Shown here piece by piece: positions 17,797 through 26,887 of a DNA stretch of 64,000 bases. The position numbers and the translations under genes are program-made. Where the stretch lies: contig CABYFY010000005.1 in NCBI GenBank assembly GCA_902518355.1, positions 62,001 to 126,000 on the forward strand, in the 5' to 3' direction. Source of the DNA: an uncultured Bacteroidota bacterium (GTDB lineage Bacteria; Bacteroidota; Bacteroidia; Flavobacteriales; Flavobacteriaceae). The notes beneath the pieces were generated by a model, which saw only the letters and a program-made list of their open reading frames with translations, had not been told where the DNA came from and made no database searches. Each line of letters starts with the position of its first letter. The first letter of the stretch is position 1.

Positions 17797-18753
17797 ATGT
17801 CAATTTCTCTGCCAAACTACACAAAAAATACGTTAATGATTTTATTTTTTTTTATTGTAGTTTCCTGTAATGAAAAAGTTGATAAAACCGATAAATATAT
17901 TATTGATAGGTTTGAAAAACAATTTTATAATTCCAAGCCAATTGAGTTAAATGAACTCAAAAAAAAATATCCTTATTTTTTTCCAGAATCGTTTCCAGAA
18001 AGTGTTTGGGTTGAAAGACTTAATGACCCCATACAACAAGAAATTTTTAACGAAATTCAGAAAGAGTATGAATCTGTAAATTTTTTAGAATTAGAAATTT
18101 CTAGTTTTTTCAATAGAAATTTAGAGATAAATAAAAACTTTATAAAACCCAAAGTCATAACAGTTAATACAGATATTGATTACAGAAATAAAATTATTCT
18201 TGCTGATTCAATATTAATTATAGGTTTAGACAATTATTTAGGCCCAACTCATCGCTTTTATGAAGAAATACCTTTGTACTTAAAAGAAGATTTTACAACT
18301 TCAAATATTATTTCAGATATTGCTGAACAATTTGCGATTGACATTGTGCCAAGAATTGAATTTTATACATTTCTTGATAAAATAATTTATTATGGGAAAA
18401 TTTTATATTACAAAGATTTCTGTCTAAATATAGAAGATAGACTTAAAATTGGATATTCTAAATATAAAATGAAATGGGCAAAAGAAAATGAATATTTTGT
18501 TTGGACTTATTTCATTGAAAATAATATCTTATTTAATCCAGATAATAATCTGATGAATCAATTTATATTTGATGCTCCATTTTCAAAATTTTATTTAGAA
18601 ATTGATAATGAGTCGTCTGAAAAGATAGGTCAATATATAGGTTGGCAGATTGTTAAATCTTACATGAATAACAATGATGTATCATTAACGGAATTACTAA
18701 AAACAAGTCCAACAGATATTTACAATAAATCAAAATATAAGCCTAACAAGTAA
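17797..18753 (+). CDS. gldB: Gliding motility lipoprotein GldB
   Basis: A 318-residue lipoprotein: hydrophobic N-terminus with a lipobox IVVSC (Cys about 24), then the GldB-family segment with the start-proximal pattern KKYPYFFPESFPESVWVERLNDP. GldB is required for gliding and type IX secretion in Flavobacterium johnsoniae; its biochemical role is poorly defined. The stop overlaps gldC by one base (TAATG). The gldB-gldC order next to nadE is, to my knowledge, usual in flavobacteria. Confidence 0.88.
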   Translation: MSISLPNYTKNTLMILFFFIVVSCNEKVDKTDKYIIDRFEKQFYNSKPIELNELKKKYPYFFPESFPESVWVERLNDPIQQEIFNEIQKEYESVNFLELEISSFFNRNLEINKNFIKPKVITVNTDIDYRNKIILADSILIIGLDNYLGPTHRFYEEIPLYLKEDFTTSNIISDIAEQFAIDIVPRIEFYTFLDKIIYYGKILYYKDFCLNIEDRLKIGYSKYKMKWAKENEYFVWTYFIENNILFNPDNNLMNQFIFDAPFSKFYLEIDNESSEKIGQYIGWQIVKSYMNNNDVSLTELLKTSPTDIYNKSKYKPNK

Positions 18754-19085
18754 TGAAAAATAAAAAATCTAAAATAGAAATTCTTGTGGAATTAGATGAA
18801 AATAAAATTCCTGAAACAATACATTGGTCAGCAAGTGATGCTGGCATAAAAAATAGTGAAACTAAAGCTACGTTTCTTTCTGTGTGGGATTCAAATAGAA
18901 AAGAAAGTTTGAGAATTGACCTTTGGACAAAAGATATGCCATTAGATGAAATGAAAATATTTTTTTATCAGATACTTACAAGTATGTCTTCAACATTTAA
19001 AAGAGCTACACAGGATGAAAAAATGTCACAAACTATGTTAGATTTTTGTGATTACTTTGCTGAAAAATTAGAGATAAAAAAATAG
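18753..19085 (+). CDS. gldC: Gliding motility protein GldC
   Basis: A 110-residue protein without a signal peptide, matching GldC in length and content (IHWSASDAG, DLWTKDMPLDEMK, then a helical DFCDYFAEKL end). GldC is cytoplasmic and accessory: in F. johnsoniae its loss impairs but does not abolish gliding. It is translationally coupled to gldB. Two bases after its stop the convergent rodA ends, with no obvious terminator between them. Confidence 0.88.
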   Translation: MKNKKSKIEILVELDENKIPETIHWSASDAGIKNSETKATFLSVWDSNRKESLRIDLWTKDMPLDEMKIFFYQILTSMSSTFKRATQDEKMSQTMLDFCDYFAEKLEIKK

Positions 19086-19087
19086 TT

Positions 19088-20368
19088 TTACCATTCATTT
19101 TTTTTGTTACCGTCAAGTCTTAAAAATATCGAAAGTAATAAAGTAAATGCTATCAAACTTGAACCTCCATAACTTAAGAAGGGTAACGGGATTCCAATTG
19201 TTGGGGTTAATCCAAGGACCATCCCAATATTAATCATAAAATGAATAAATAAAATTGAAGCAGTACAATAGCCATACACTCTGCTAAATTTGTTTTTCTG
19301 ATTTTCAGATAAATATATTATTCTAATTATTAGGATTGTGTATAAGAGAATTATAAATACGCTGCCAAAAAACCCCCATTCTTCACCAACCGTACTAAAA
19401 ATATAATCACTATGTTGTGCCGGAACAAAGTTCCCCATGGTACGAGTACCTTTTAGATAACCTTTTCCTGTAAGACCCCCAGAACTAATAGCTTTCTTAG
19501 ATTCATTTAAATTATATAAAATGGTCCTTTCCATTTGCTTAATTTTATTTGGATCTTTTTCTAAATTAAGCCATACTTTTATATAGTTTTTTTGATGATT
19601 TCTAAGGATATTATCATAACTATATATAGTTCCAAAGCAGGTTATTAAACATAAAGATGATAAAGAAATTATTTTAATAATTTTATTTCTGACCTTCCTT
19701 TTAAATAGATAATAGATTAAAATAAAAGATATTGAAACTGATACTGTAACTGATGCTGAAAGTTTTAACGATAGTATCGCAAGGATAATTATACTAAAAA
19801 TAGCTTCCACATAGTTTTGCGAAATTCCCTCACGATATAAAACAAAAAATAAAGAGAAAAAAACAATTGAGCTACCGGTATCATTTTGAAAAACTATAAT
19901 TATAATGGGTATAAAAATGATAAGGAAAAGTTTCAGCTGATCATTTGTGTTTTTTAAATCTGTCTGAAAGTCACTAATATATTTAGAGACTGCAAGTGCT
20001 ACTGTAATCTTTACAAATTCACTTGGCTGAAGATTAAACCCTCCTATAGGAAACCATGACAAAGCCCCATTAACTCTTTTTCCAAATAAGAATAGGCATA
20101 ATAAAACAATCAATGAGATTAAATAAAATATACTAGAAAATCTTTCATAAAATTTAACCTCAATTGAAATTGCAATAAATCCCAAAAAAATTGAGATTAA
20201 GGCATATAAAAGTTGTTTGCTGTAAAGATTAGAAAGGTCCAGAAAATTTACTTCTTCACCAGAGATACTTGATGATAAAATATTACCTACACCAAAAGCC
20301 AGTAATAAAAAATAAAGCAGAATTATAACCCAATCTAGTTTAAGTATGTTTTTTCTCTGGCCAATCAA
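19088..20368 (-). CDS. rodA: Rod shape-determining protein RodA (SEDS glycosyltransferase)
   Basis: A 426-residue polytopic inner-membrane protein of the SEDS family, which polymerises lipid II glycan strands for cell elongation together with PBP2. Conserved SEDS stretches include GGFNLQPSEFVKI, FVPAQHSDYIFSTVGEEWGF and the C-terminal LPFLSYGGSSLI. About ten hydrophobic segments are seen. It overlaps the upstream mrdA by four bases, so it is the last gene of the mreB-mreC-mreD-mrdA-rodA operon. Confidence 0.93.
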   Translation of the reverse strand: MIGQRKNILKLDWVIILLYFLLLAFGVGNILSSSISGEEVNFLDLSNLYSKQLLYALISIFLGFIAISIEVKFYERFSSIFYLISLIVLLCLFLFGKRVNGALSWFPIGGFNLQPSEFVKITVALAVSKYISDFQTDLKNTNDQLKLFLIIFIPIIIIVFQNDTGSSIVFFSLFFVLYREGISQNYVEAIFSIIILAILSLKLSASVTVSVSISFILIYYLFKRKVRNKIIKIISLSSLCLITCFGTIYSYDNILRNHQKNYIKVWLNLEKDPNKIKQMERTILYNLNESKKAISSGGLTGKGYLKGTRTMGNFVPAQHSDYIFSTVGEEWGFFGSVFIILLYTILIIRIIYLSENQKNKFSRVYGYCTASILFIHFMINIGMVLGLTPTIGIPLPFLSYGGSSLIAFTLLLSIFLRLDGNKKNEW

Positions 20369-22230
20369 AGTTTATTAATTTTAAATGGTTTATTTGAGAA
20401 GGGTTTTTGGTACTCATCGTCTAAACTTTTATTTATGACAAGGTTTTCAATTCTTTGATTACTAATATTCCCTTTTAAATATTTTTCAATCATTAAGCTT
20501 GAAATTCTTCCTGCCCATGTTGAACCATAATACCCATTTTCAACTAAAACAGCTATTGCAATTTGGGGATTATTTTTTGGTGCATATGCTACAAAAATAG
20601 AGTGATCTGTAAGTTGGGTTTTTTTACCGTTTATTTTTGTAAAATTTTCAGCAGTTCCAGATTTTCCACATATTTCAATTCCTGGAATATTTAAAAGTTT
20701 TCCTGTACCACTTTCGTAAACTTTTGAAAGACCGACTTCAATTATATCAAAATATTTTTTTTCAATGTCAATTGTTTTTTTCTCTTTAAACCTCGTTGGA
20801 ATAGAATCTCCCTCGATTTTTTTAATTATATGAGGTGTGTAATAAAATCCTTTGTTTGCAACAGCAGCTATCATATTAGCTAGCTGAATAGGGGTTACAA
20901 GTATTTCTCCCTGACCTATTGAATTTGAAAGGTTTGTTGTTGGACCCCATCTAAAGTCAGGATACCACCTATCATAAAATTCTGAGGTTGGAATCATACC
21001 TTTTTTTCCTATCGGCAGGTCATTGTTTAGATAGTTGCCTAAACCAAAACTTTTAACACTTTCACTCCATGAATTGAAGTTATCCGAAATTTCATTGTTT
21101 TTACTAATAGTTTTTCTATATATATCTGCAAAGTATGAATTGCATGATTCAGAAATTGCATTATAAATATTTCTGTAACCACCTCCGCATTGACATTTCA
21201 TAGATTTTTTATTTCTTCCGTATATATATTGACCCTTGCAAAAAATTGTACTCTTTTCACTGATAACCTCCTCCTCCAATGCAATTAATCCAACAATAAC
21301 TTTAAACGGAGATCCTGCTGGAAATGTAGACAGAAGACCTTTATCTAATAGAGGTTTATAAATACTGTCTTGGTATAATTCAAAGTAGTTTTTTGACCTT
21401 TCTCTGCCAACCAATAGATTTGGGTTATATGAGGGAGCAGAAACAAGTGTTAATAATTCACCAGAGCTTGGTTCAATAGCTACAATTGCCCCTTTCTTAT
21501 TAGACATTAAAAGCTCGCCATATTCTTGTAGTTCCGAATCAATTGTAATAGTCAAATCATTTCCAGCAATTGAATTAATATCATTTAGACCATCATTGAA
21601 ACTCCCAATATCTCTATTAAATCTGTCTTTTTGAATAAACTTAATTCCTTTTTCGCCCCTCAAATATTTCTCATATGATAATTCAACTCCTTGTTTACCA
21701 ATAATATCCCCCTGAGAATAATAGTTGTCTTTTTCTAAATTTGATCTATTGACTTCAGCTACATATCCAAGCACATTTGCTCCTATTGTTGTATTATATT
21801 GACGTAAATTTCTTTTTTGGATATAAAAACCATCATATTTTCTAATCTTTTCAGCAAGAAAACCATAATCTTCTTTTGAAAGATGCGCTAGAAAAACCGA
21901 TGGAATTCTTGTTGAATATCTTTTTGTTCTTTCAATTTTATTATCAAAATAATCCTTTGATATTTTTAATAGTTTACAAAATTCTGTAGTGTCTAGTTCT
22001 TTAACTAAACCAGGAATAATCATTACATCATAAGAAGGTTGATTCGATACTAATAGGTTGTTATTTCTATCATATATATATCCTCTTTTTGGATAAGTAA
22101 AAACTTTGCGAATTGCATTATCTTCATAAATAGAATAAGGTTCTGTAGCATATACTTGTAAATAATAAAGTCTCAGTATAAAAACCAAAGAGGTGGAAAT
22201 AACAATTAGAATTAAAAGAGTTTTTCTCAT
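20365..22230 (-). CDS. mrdA: Penicillin-binding protein 2 (peptidoglycan D,D-transpeptidase)
   Basis: A 621-residue class B PBP: one N-terminal membrane anchor, a dimerisation/pedestal domain beginning PKRGYIYDRNNNLLVSN, then the transpeptidase domain. The three active-site motifs are seen: SPFK (SxxK with the catalytic serine), SCN (SxN) and KSGTAEN (KTG-type). It crosslinks peptidoglycan in the periplasm during elongation with RodA as glycosyltransferase. It overlaps both mreD and rodA by four bases. Confidence 0.93.
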   Translation of the reverse strand: MRKTLLILIVISTSLVFILRLYYLQVYATEPYSIYEDNAIRKVFTYPKRGYIYDRNNNLLVSNQPSYDVMIIPGLVKELDTTEFCKLLKISKDYFDNKIERTKRYSTRIPSVFLAHLSKEDYGFLAEKIRKYDGFYIQKRNLRQYNTTIGANVLGYVAEVNRSNLEKDNYYSQGDIIGKQGVELSYEKYLRGEKGIKFIQKDRFNRDIGSFNDGLNDINSIAGNDLTITIDSELQEYGELLMSNKKGAIVAIEPSSGELLTLVSAPSYNPNLLVGRERSKNYFELYQDSIYKPLLDKGLLSTFPAGSPFKVIVGLIALEEEVISEKSTIFCKGQYIYGRNKKSMKCQCGGGYRNIYNAISESCNSYFADIYRKTISKNNEISDNFNSWSESVKSFGLGNYLNNDLPIGKKGMIPTSEFYDRWYPDFRWGPTTNLSNSIGQGEILVTPIQLANMIAAVANKGFYYTPHIIKKIEGDSIPTRFKEKKTIDIEKKYFDIIEVGLSKVYESGTGKLLNIPGIEICGKSGTAENFTKINGKKTQLTDHSIFVAYAPKNNPQIAIAVLVENGYYGSTWAGRISSLMIEKYLKGNISNQRIENLVINKSLDDEYQKPFSNKPFKINKL

Positions 22231-22730
22231 TTCTTTCTGTTTATTATCAATTCAAAAAGAATATATATTACAACAAAAGTAAAAATTGTACTACCCAAAG
22301 TATTTTTTAAAATCAAGGATATTTTAGAAATATCAAATATTTCTAAACCAAATAAAATTAGATGATGAATAAAAATTATTGAGAATAGATATAATAAGTT
22401 CTGCCTTAGATCAATTGAATCAAATTTAACAACTTGGTGTTCATATGCTATCCCAAAAAAAAGTTTTAGGAGATTTGGCCTAAGAAATGAAATTACAAGA
22501 GTAGCTGCTGCATGAATAGCGTGAGTATCAGAAAAAATATCAATAATTAGTCCATAAATAAAAGCACAAAAAATGAAAAATGTCCTGTTATTTTTTAAAG
22601 GAAAATATGCAATAAAAAAAACATATACAAAGGGATTAATTGAGCCTAAAAAATTAATGTTATTAAAAAATAACCCCTGTGCAAAAATTAATATTAATGC
22701 TGTAATTATATTAGATACAAATTTATTCAT
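22227..22730 (-). CDS. mreD: Rod shape-determining protein MreD
   Basis: A 167-residue membrane protein with about five hydrophobic segments and little else. Identity rests on position between mreC and mrdA, length and the membrane pattern, including YGLIIDIFSDTHAIHAAATL, which resembles MreD in Bacteroidota. It is a component of the elongasome. It overlaps mreC by eight bases and mrdA by four. Confidence 0.82.
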   Translation of the reverse strand: MNKFVSNIITALILIFAQGLFFNNINFLGSINPFVYVFFIAYFPLKNNRTFFIFCAFIYGLIIDIFSDTHAIHAAATLVISFLRPNLLKLFFGIAYEHQVVKFDSIDLRQNLLYLFSIIFIHHLILFGLEIFDISKISLILKNTLGSTIFTFVVIYILFELIINRKK

Positions 22731-23517
22731 CCAATGAGTTTATCTCACTTAAATTATTATTTTTTAGCACATAAATTTTTTCAATGTTGGCCATGTCTGT
22801 AGCTAATTGAATCTCTAATTCAAGATAGTTTTGAGAATTATCTAATTTATACGAGTCAACATACCCAATCGGAATCCCCTTTGGGAAAATTAACGAATTC
22901 CCTCCTGTGACAATTGTATCTCCAATAGAAACGTTTGCTTGTTTTGGTATATCTTTTAATTGTACTTTGTTAATATTTATACCATCCCATGAAAGTATTC
23001 CGAAGTAGTTTGAGTTTTTAAACTTTGCGTTTAATAAAAAATTAGTGTTTAAAACCGAAATAAATCTTGAATAATTAGAGGTAGTTTTATCAATAATTCC
23101 AACAACACCTTTGGATGAAATCACCCCATGATCAATTTCAATACTGTCCTTTTTTCCGACATCTATCGTAATAAAATTATTTGTAAATGAATAGCTGTTT
23201 TTTATAACCGATCCCGATGTTACATCAAAGTTAATTTTTTCTAAATCGTCAACTTTTTTATCATCCATATTATAAATATGGAGTCTTAATTTTCTATTTT
23301 CTTCGGTTAGAATTTTATTTTGATATTCAAGATTGAAATATTTTGAAATTGTAAATTTTGTGTCATATAAGTAGGAGAAAAGAGAATTGCTTGAGTTTAA
23401 AAATTTACTCTTATTGTATTCATTATAATTTATGTTTATAGACAGACAAATTAAAAGCAACGAAAGAAATAAAATAAAATCCTTATTTCTAATTAAGAAA
23501 TAAATAATTCGCTGCAT
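22723..23517 (-). CDS. mreC: Rod shape-determining protein MreC
   Basis: A 264-residue protein with one N-terminal membrane span, a coiled coil (around residues 65-95) and the beta-rich periplasmic domain typical of MreC (GVISSKGVVGIIDKTTSNYSR; IGDTIVTGGNSLIFPKGIPIG). It links MreB and the PBP2/RodA synthases. It lies ten bases downstream of mreB and overlaps mreD. Confidence 0.92.
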   Translation of the reverse strand: MQRIIYFLIRNKDFILFLSLLLICLSININYNEYNKSKFLNSSNSLFSYLYDTKFTISKYFNLEYQNKILTEENRKLRLHIYNMDDKKVDDLEKINFDVTSGSVIKNSYSFTNNFITIDVGKKDSIEIDHGVISSKGVVGIIDKTTSNYSRFISVLNTNFLLNAKFKNSNYFGILSWDGININKVQLKDIPKQANVSIGDTIVTGGNSLIFPKGIPIGYVDSYKLDNSQNYLELEIQLATDMANIEKIYVLKNNNLSEINSLDE

Positions 23518-23527
23518 ATTTATCTAA

Positions 23528-24556
23528 CTATTTTATAAGCACACTCTTATATTTTGGAATATTTTTAAGTACGATACCAGTTCCTCTTACAACTGCTCTC
23601 AGTGGGTCTTCAGCGATATAAACAGGTAAATCGGTTTTTTTAGAAAGTCTCTTATCAAGTCCTCTCAACATTGAGCCCCCACCGGCCAAATACATTCCTG
23701 TATTATAAATATCTGCTGCAAGCTCGGGTGGTGTCTTTGAAAGTGTTTCCATAACAGAGTCCTCAACCCTTAGAATAGATTTCTCAAGTGCCTTAACAAT
23801 TTCCCTATACGATATTTCAATTTGCTTTGGTTTTCCAGTCAATAAATCACGACCTTGAACACTCATTTCTTCTGGTGGATCGTCAAGGTCCTCGGTTGCA
23901 GCACCTATCTGAATTTTAATCTTTTCTGCGGTTCTATCTCCAACATACAGGTTATGCTGAGTCCTCATGTAGTAAATAATATCATTGGTAAATACATCTC
24001 CAGCTACCTTTAATGATTGATCACACACAATACCTCCAAGGGCTATAACAGCAATTTCAGTTGTCCCTCCGCCAATATCAATAATCATATTTCCCTTGGG
24101 CTGCATAATATCTACACCTATACCAATAGCTGCAGCCATAGGTTCATGTATTAAGTATACTTCTTTTCCATTAACCCTTTCAGCAGACTCCTTTACAGCT
24201 CTCATTTCAACTTCGGTAATTCCAGATGGAATACAAATAACCATGTTTAACGAAGGTGAAAAGATTTTATTTTTAAGTGTTGGTATGCTTTTGATAAACA
24301 AATTTATCATTTGTTCAGAGGCATCAAAATCAGCAATTACACCATCTTTTAAAGGTCTAATAGTTTTTATGTTTTCATGAGTTTTACCTTGCATTAAATT
24401 AGCCTCATTTCCAACGGCAATTATTTTACCAGAAATTCTATCTTTAGCAACAATTGAAGGACTGTCAACTACAACTTTATCATTATGAATAATTAGTGTA
24501 TTAGCAGTACCTAAATCAATCGCAATTTCTTCCGTTAAAAAATCAAAAAATCCCAT
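23528..24556 (-). CDS. mreB: Rod shape-determining protein MreB (bacterial actin)
   Basis: A 342-residue actin-fold ATPase forming membrane-associated filaments that guide the elongation machinery. Phosphate-1 motif IAIDLGTANTLI, phosphate-2 IDIGGGTTEIAVI and adenosine motif AGGGSMLRGLD are intact, and IHEPMAAAIG is present. It is the first gene of the rod-shape operon; a 91-base gap separates it from the purH end. A TAGATTTA near-match to the -7 consensus lies upstream but was not judged good enough to list. Confidence 0.95.
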   Translation of the reverse strand: MGFFDFLTEEIAIDLGTANTLIIHNDKVVVDSPSIVAKDRISGKIIAVGNEANLMQGKTHENIKTIRPLKDGVIADFDASEQMINLFIKSIPTLKNKIFSPSLNMVICIPSGITEVEMRAVKESAERVNGKEVYLIHEPMAAAIGIGVDIMQPKGNMIIDIGGGTTEIAVIALGGIVCDQSLKVAGDVFTNDIIYYMRTQHNLYVGDRTAEKIKIQIGAATEDLDDPPEEMSVQGRDLLTGKPKQIEISYREIVKALEKSILRVEDSVMETLSKTPPELAADIYNTGMYLAGGGSMLRGLDKRLSKKTDLPVYIAEDPLRAVVRGTGIVLKNIPKYKSVLIK

Positions 24557-24647
24557 AGGGTTAAATCAAAAAAATCAAGTTTCTAATACTTAGGCCTGTA
24601 CTGTAAATCTATGAATAAAAATTAAATAATAAAACAATAAAATGATA

Positions 24648-26144
24648 TCAATGTTTAAAATGTCTGACCCCTGTAAAAACCATTGCAATATTATTGTTAT
24701 TACAGTAATCAATACTTAGGTTATCTTTAATTGACCCACCCGGTTGAATTATAGAGTTTATGCCTTTTTTGTGGGCAATCTCAACGCAATCTGGAAAAGG
24801 AAAAAATGCATCACTAGCCATTGATGCACCTGATAAATCAAATCCAAATTTCTCAGCTTTTTCAATTGCTTGATTTAAAGCATCAACACGGCTTGTTTGT
24901 CCAGTTCCAGAGGCTAAAAGTTGTTTGTTTTTTACCAACACTATTGTATTAGATTTTGTGTTTTTACAAATTTTCGAAGCAAATAGTAAGTCGTCAATTT
25001 GTTTATCATCTGGATTAAGTTTTGTTGGATAGCTCAAAATTTCTCTATCATCAGTAATATTGTCTGAACTTTGTATTAATTTACCGTTCAAACATGATCT
25101 CATAATATTATTCTTTTTTGGATACAATTTAAGTTCTAAAATAATTCTGTTTTTCTTTTGCATTAATATTTCTAAAGCGCTCTTTTCAAATTCAGGAGAA
25201 ATGACAACCTCACAAAAAAGACTATTTATTGTTGAAGCTGTTTCACTATCAATTTTGCTGTTTGATATAAGTATACCTCCAAACGCTGAAACTGGATCAG
25301 CTTCAAGGGCTGCATCATAAGCTTCTTTTATATTATTCCTTATTGCAATGCCACATGCATTATTATGCTTTAAAATTGCAAAAGTTGGTTTATCCCCTTT
25401 AAATTCTGACATTAAATCCATTGCAGAATCAATATCAAGTAAATTATTATAGCTTAAGTCTTTACCACTTAATTTAGTGAATACATCATCTAATTTCCCA
25501 GAAAAAATTCCACTTTGATGAGGGTTTTCACCGTATCGAAGGCTTAGGTTTTCTACACCATCAAAATAATTAAATATCGCTGAATCATATTTGGATGAAG
25601 TTAAAAATGAATTTCTTGCAAAATATTTTCTTTCATCCAGACTAAGTTGACCGTTGTTGTTTTTGTAAATTTCTAAAAAAGACTCATAGTCATTTACAGA
25701 CGAAATACAAACCACATTTTTGTGATTTTTTGCCGCAGCTCTAATTAATGCAATACCTCCAATATCAATTTTTTCGATTATTTCATCTTGGGTTCCGCCT
25801 TTTTTTACAGTTTCTTCAAATGGGTATAAATCAACAATAACCAAATCAATCGAAGGTATTTCATATTTTTCTTTTTCTTCAATGTCCTCATTGTTTTCTC
25901 TTCTGTAAAGAATGCCACCAAATATCTTTGGATGAAGTGTTTTTACTCTTCCTCCAAAGATGGATGGATAGTCTGTAATATTCTCAACTTCGATAACATC
26001 ATAACCAAGTTTAGAAATATATTTATATGTTCCACCAGTTGAATATAATTTCACTTTATTTTCTACCAGCTCATCAACAATTGGGGCAATCCCTTCCTTT
26101 GAGAAAACTGAAATTAAAGCCGATTTGATTTTGATATTATTCAT
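24648..26144 (-). CDS. purH: Bifunctional AICAR formyltransferase / IMP cyclohydrolase
   Basis: About 498 residues, catalysing the last two steps of de novo purine synthesis. The N-terminal IMP cyclohydrolase part begins IKSALISVFSKEGI and has YSTGGTYKYI. The C-terminal formyltransferase part contains LRYGENPHQSG and, near the end, SDAFFPFPDCVEIAHKKG and IIQPGGSIKD. The ORF-track start at 26216 adds 24 unrelated residues; ATG 26144 (MNNIKIKSALIS) is preferred. It reads towards the mreB operon and is divergent from the HMA-AraC regulator. Confidence 0.93.
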   Translation of the reverse strand: MNNIKIKSALISVFSKEGIAPIVDELVENKVKLYSTGGTYKYISKLGYDVIEVENITDYPSIFGGRVKTLHPKIFGGILYRRENNEDIEEKEKYEIPSIDLVIVDLYPFEETVKKGGTQDEIIEKIDIGGIALIRAAAKNHKNVVCISSVNDYESFLEIYKNNNGQLSLDERKYFARNSFLTSSKYDSAIFNYFDGVENLSLRYGENPHQSGIFSGKLDDVFTKLSGKDLSYNNLLDIDSAMDLMSEFKGDKPTFAILKHNNACGIAIRNNIKEAYDAALEADPVSAFGGILISNSKIDSETASTINSLFCEVVISPEFEKSALEILMQKKNRIILELKLYPKKNNIMRSCLNGKLIQSSDNITDDREILSYPTKLNPDDKQIDDLLFASKICKNTKSNTIVLVKNKQLLASGTGQTSRVDALNQAIEKAEKFGFDLSGASMASDAFFPFPDCVEIAHKKGINSIIQPGGSIKDNLSIDYCNNNNIAMVFTGVRHFKH

Positions 26145-26246
26145 AATTTCAAAAATAATTAAATTGGAATATGAATTATCCTTATTTTTAGCGAAAGAAT
26201 TCAATTTTGTTAACACTTACATTTAATAAGTTATTTCAAGCCAAGT

Positions 26247-26804
26247 ATGCGTAAAATTCATATTAAAAATATGGTTTGTTCAAGATGTACTGAAGCTGTT
26301 GAAAGTATTTTTATAGGTCAAGGAATTGCCATTAAAAATATTCAACTGGGTGAGGTGATTGTAGATGAAATTACTGATCTTCAAATTTTATCAATTGAAT
26401 CCGAACTTAATCAAAAAGGATTTGAAATTTTAAAAGAAAAAAACTCGGTATTAATTCAAAAAATAAAAAATGTTATTATTGATCATATTGAGTTTTCAAA
26501 CAAATTAAAAGAAAGATTTTCTGTATTTCTTTCTAAAAAAATTGGATATGATTATTCCTATATAAGTAGAATATTTTCTTCAAATACTGGATATACAATT
26601 GAAAAATATTTTTCGATGCAAAGGATTGAAAAAACCAAAGAATTAATAAATTACGATGAACTTAATTTAAGTGAAATTGCTTACAAATTGAATTATTCAA
26701 GTGTTGCACATTTGTCCAAGCAATTTAAACAAGTGACAGGTATGAGCCCCTCAGAGTTCAAAAAACATCAAAATTCTCAAAGAAAGGGTATTGATCAAAT
26801 TTGA
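26247..26804 (+). CDS. AraC-family regulator with N-terminal heavy-metal-associated (HMA-like) domain
   Basis: A 185-residue fusion. Residues 1-70 resemble a ferredoxin-like HMA domain with a metal-binding CxxC in HIKNMVCSRCTEAV (Cys 11 and 14). Residues about 80-175 are an AraC-type double helix-turn-helix, with YSYISRIFSSNTGYTIEKYF and AYKLNYSSVAHLSKQFKQVTGMSPSEFKK. It is probably a metal-responsive cytoplasmic transcription factor; copper is the most likely ligand but this is inference. It is followed on the same strand by a TonB-dependent receptor and a secreted HMA protein, which are its likely targets. Confidence 0.82.
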   Translation: MRKIHIKNMVCSRCTEAVESIFIGQGIAIKNIQLGEVIVDEITDLQILSIESELNQKGFEILKEKNSVLIQKIKNVIIDHIEFSNKLKERFSVFLSKKIGYDYSYISRIFSSNTGYTIEKYFSMQRIEKTKELINYDELNLSEIAYKLNYSSVAHLSKQFKQVTGMSPSEFKKHQNSQRKGIDQI

Positions 26805-26859
26805 GATAATTTTATAAATATATTCAATCATTATATAAGTTTATAACCTAACTCTTTAG

Positions 26860-26867
26860 TAATTTTG
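26860..26867 (+). promoter_or_regulatory. Candidate -7 element for the TonB-dependent receptor
   Basis: TAATTTTG matches TAnnTTTG and ends 20 bases before the TTG start of the receptor gene, suggesting it is transcribed separately from the AraC regulator. No clear -33 element was seen. Confidence 0.35.
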
Positions 26868-26887
26868 TATTATAAAATTTATGTACA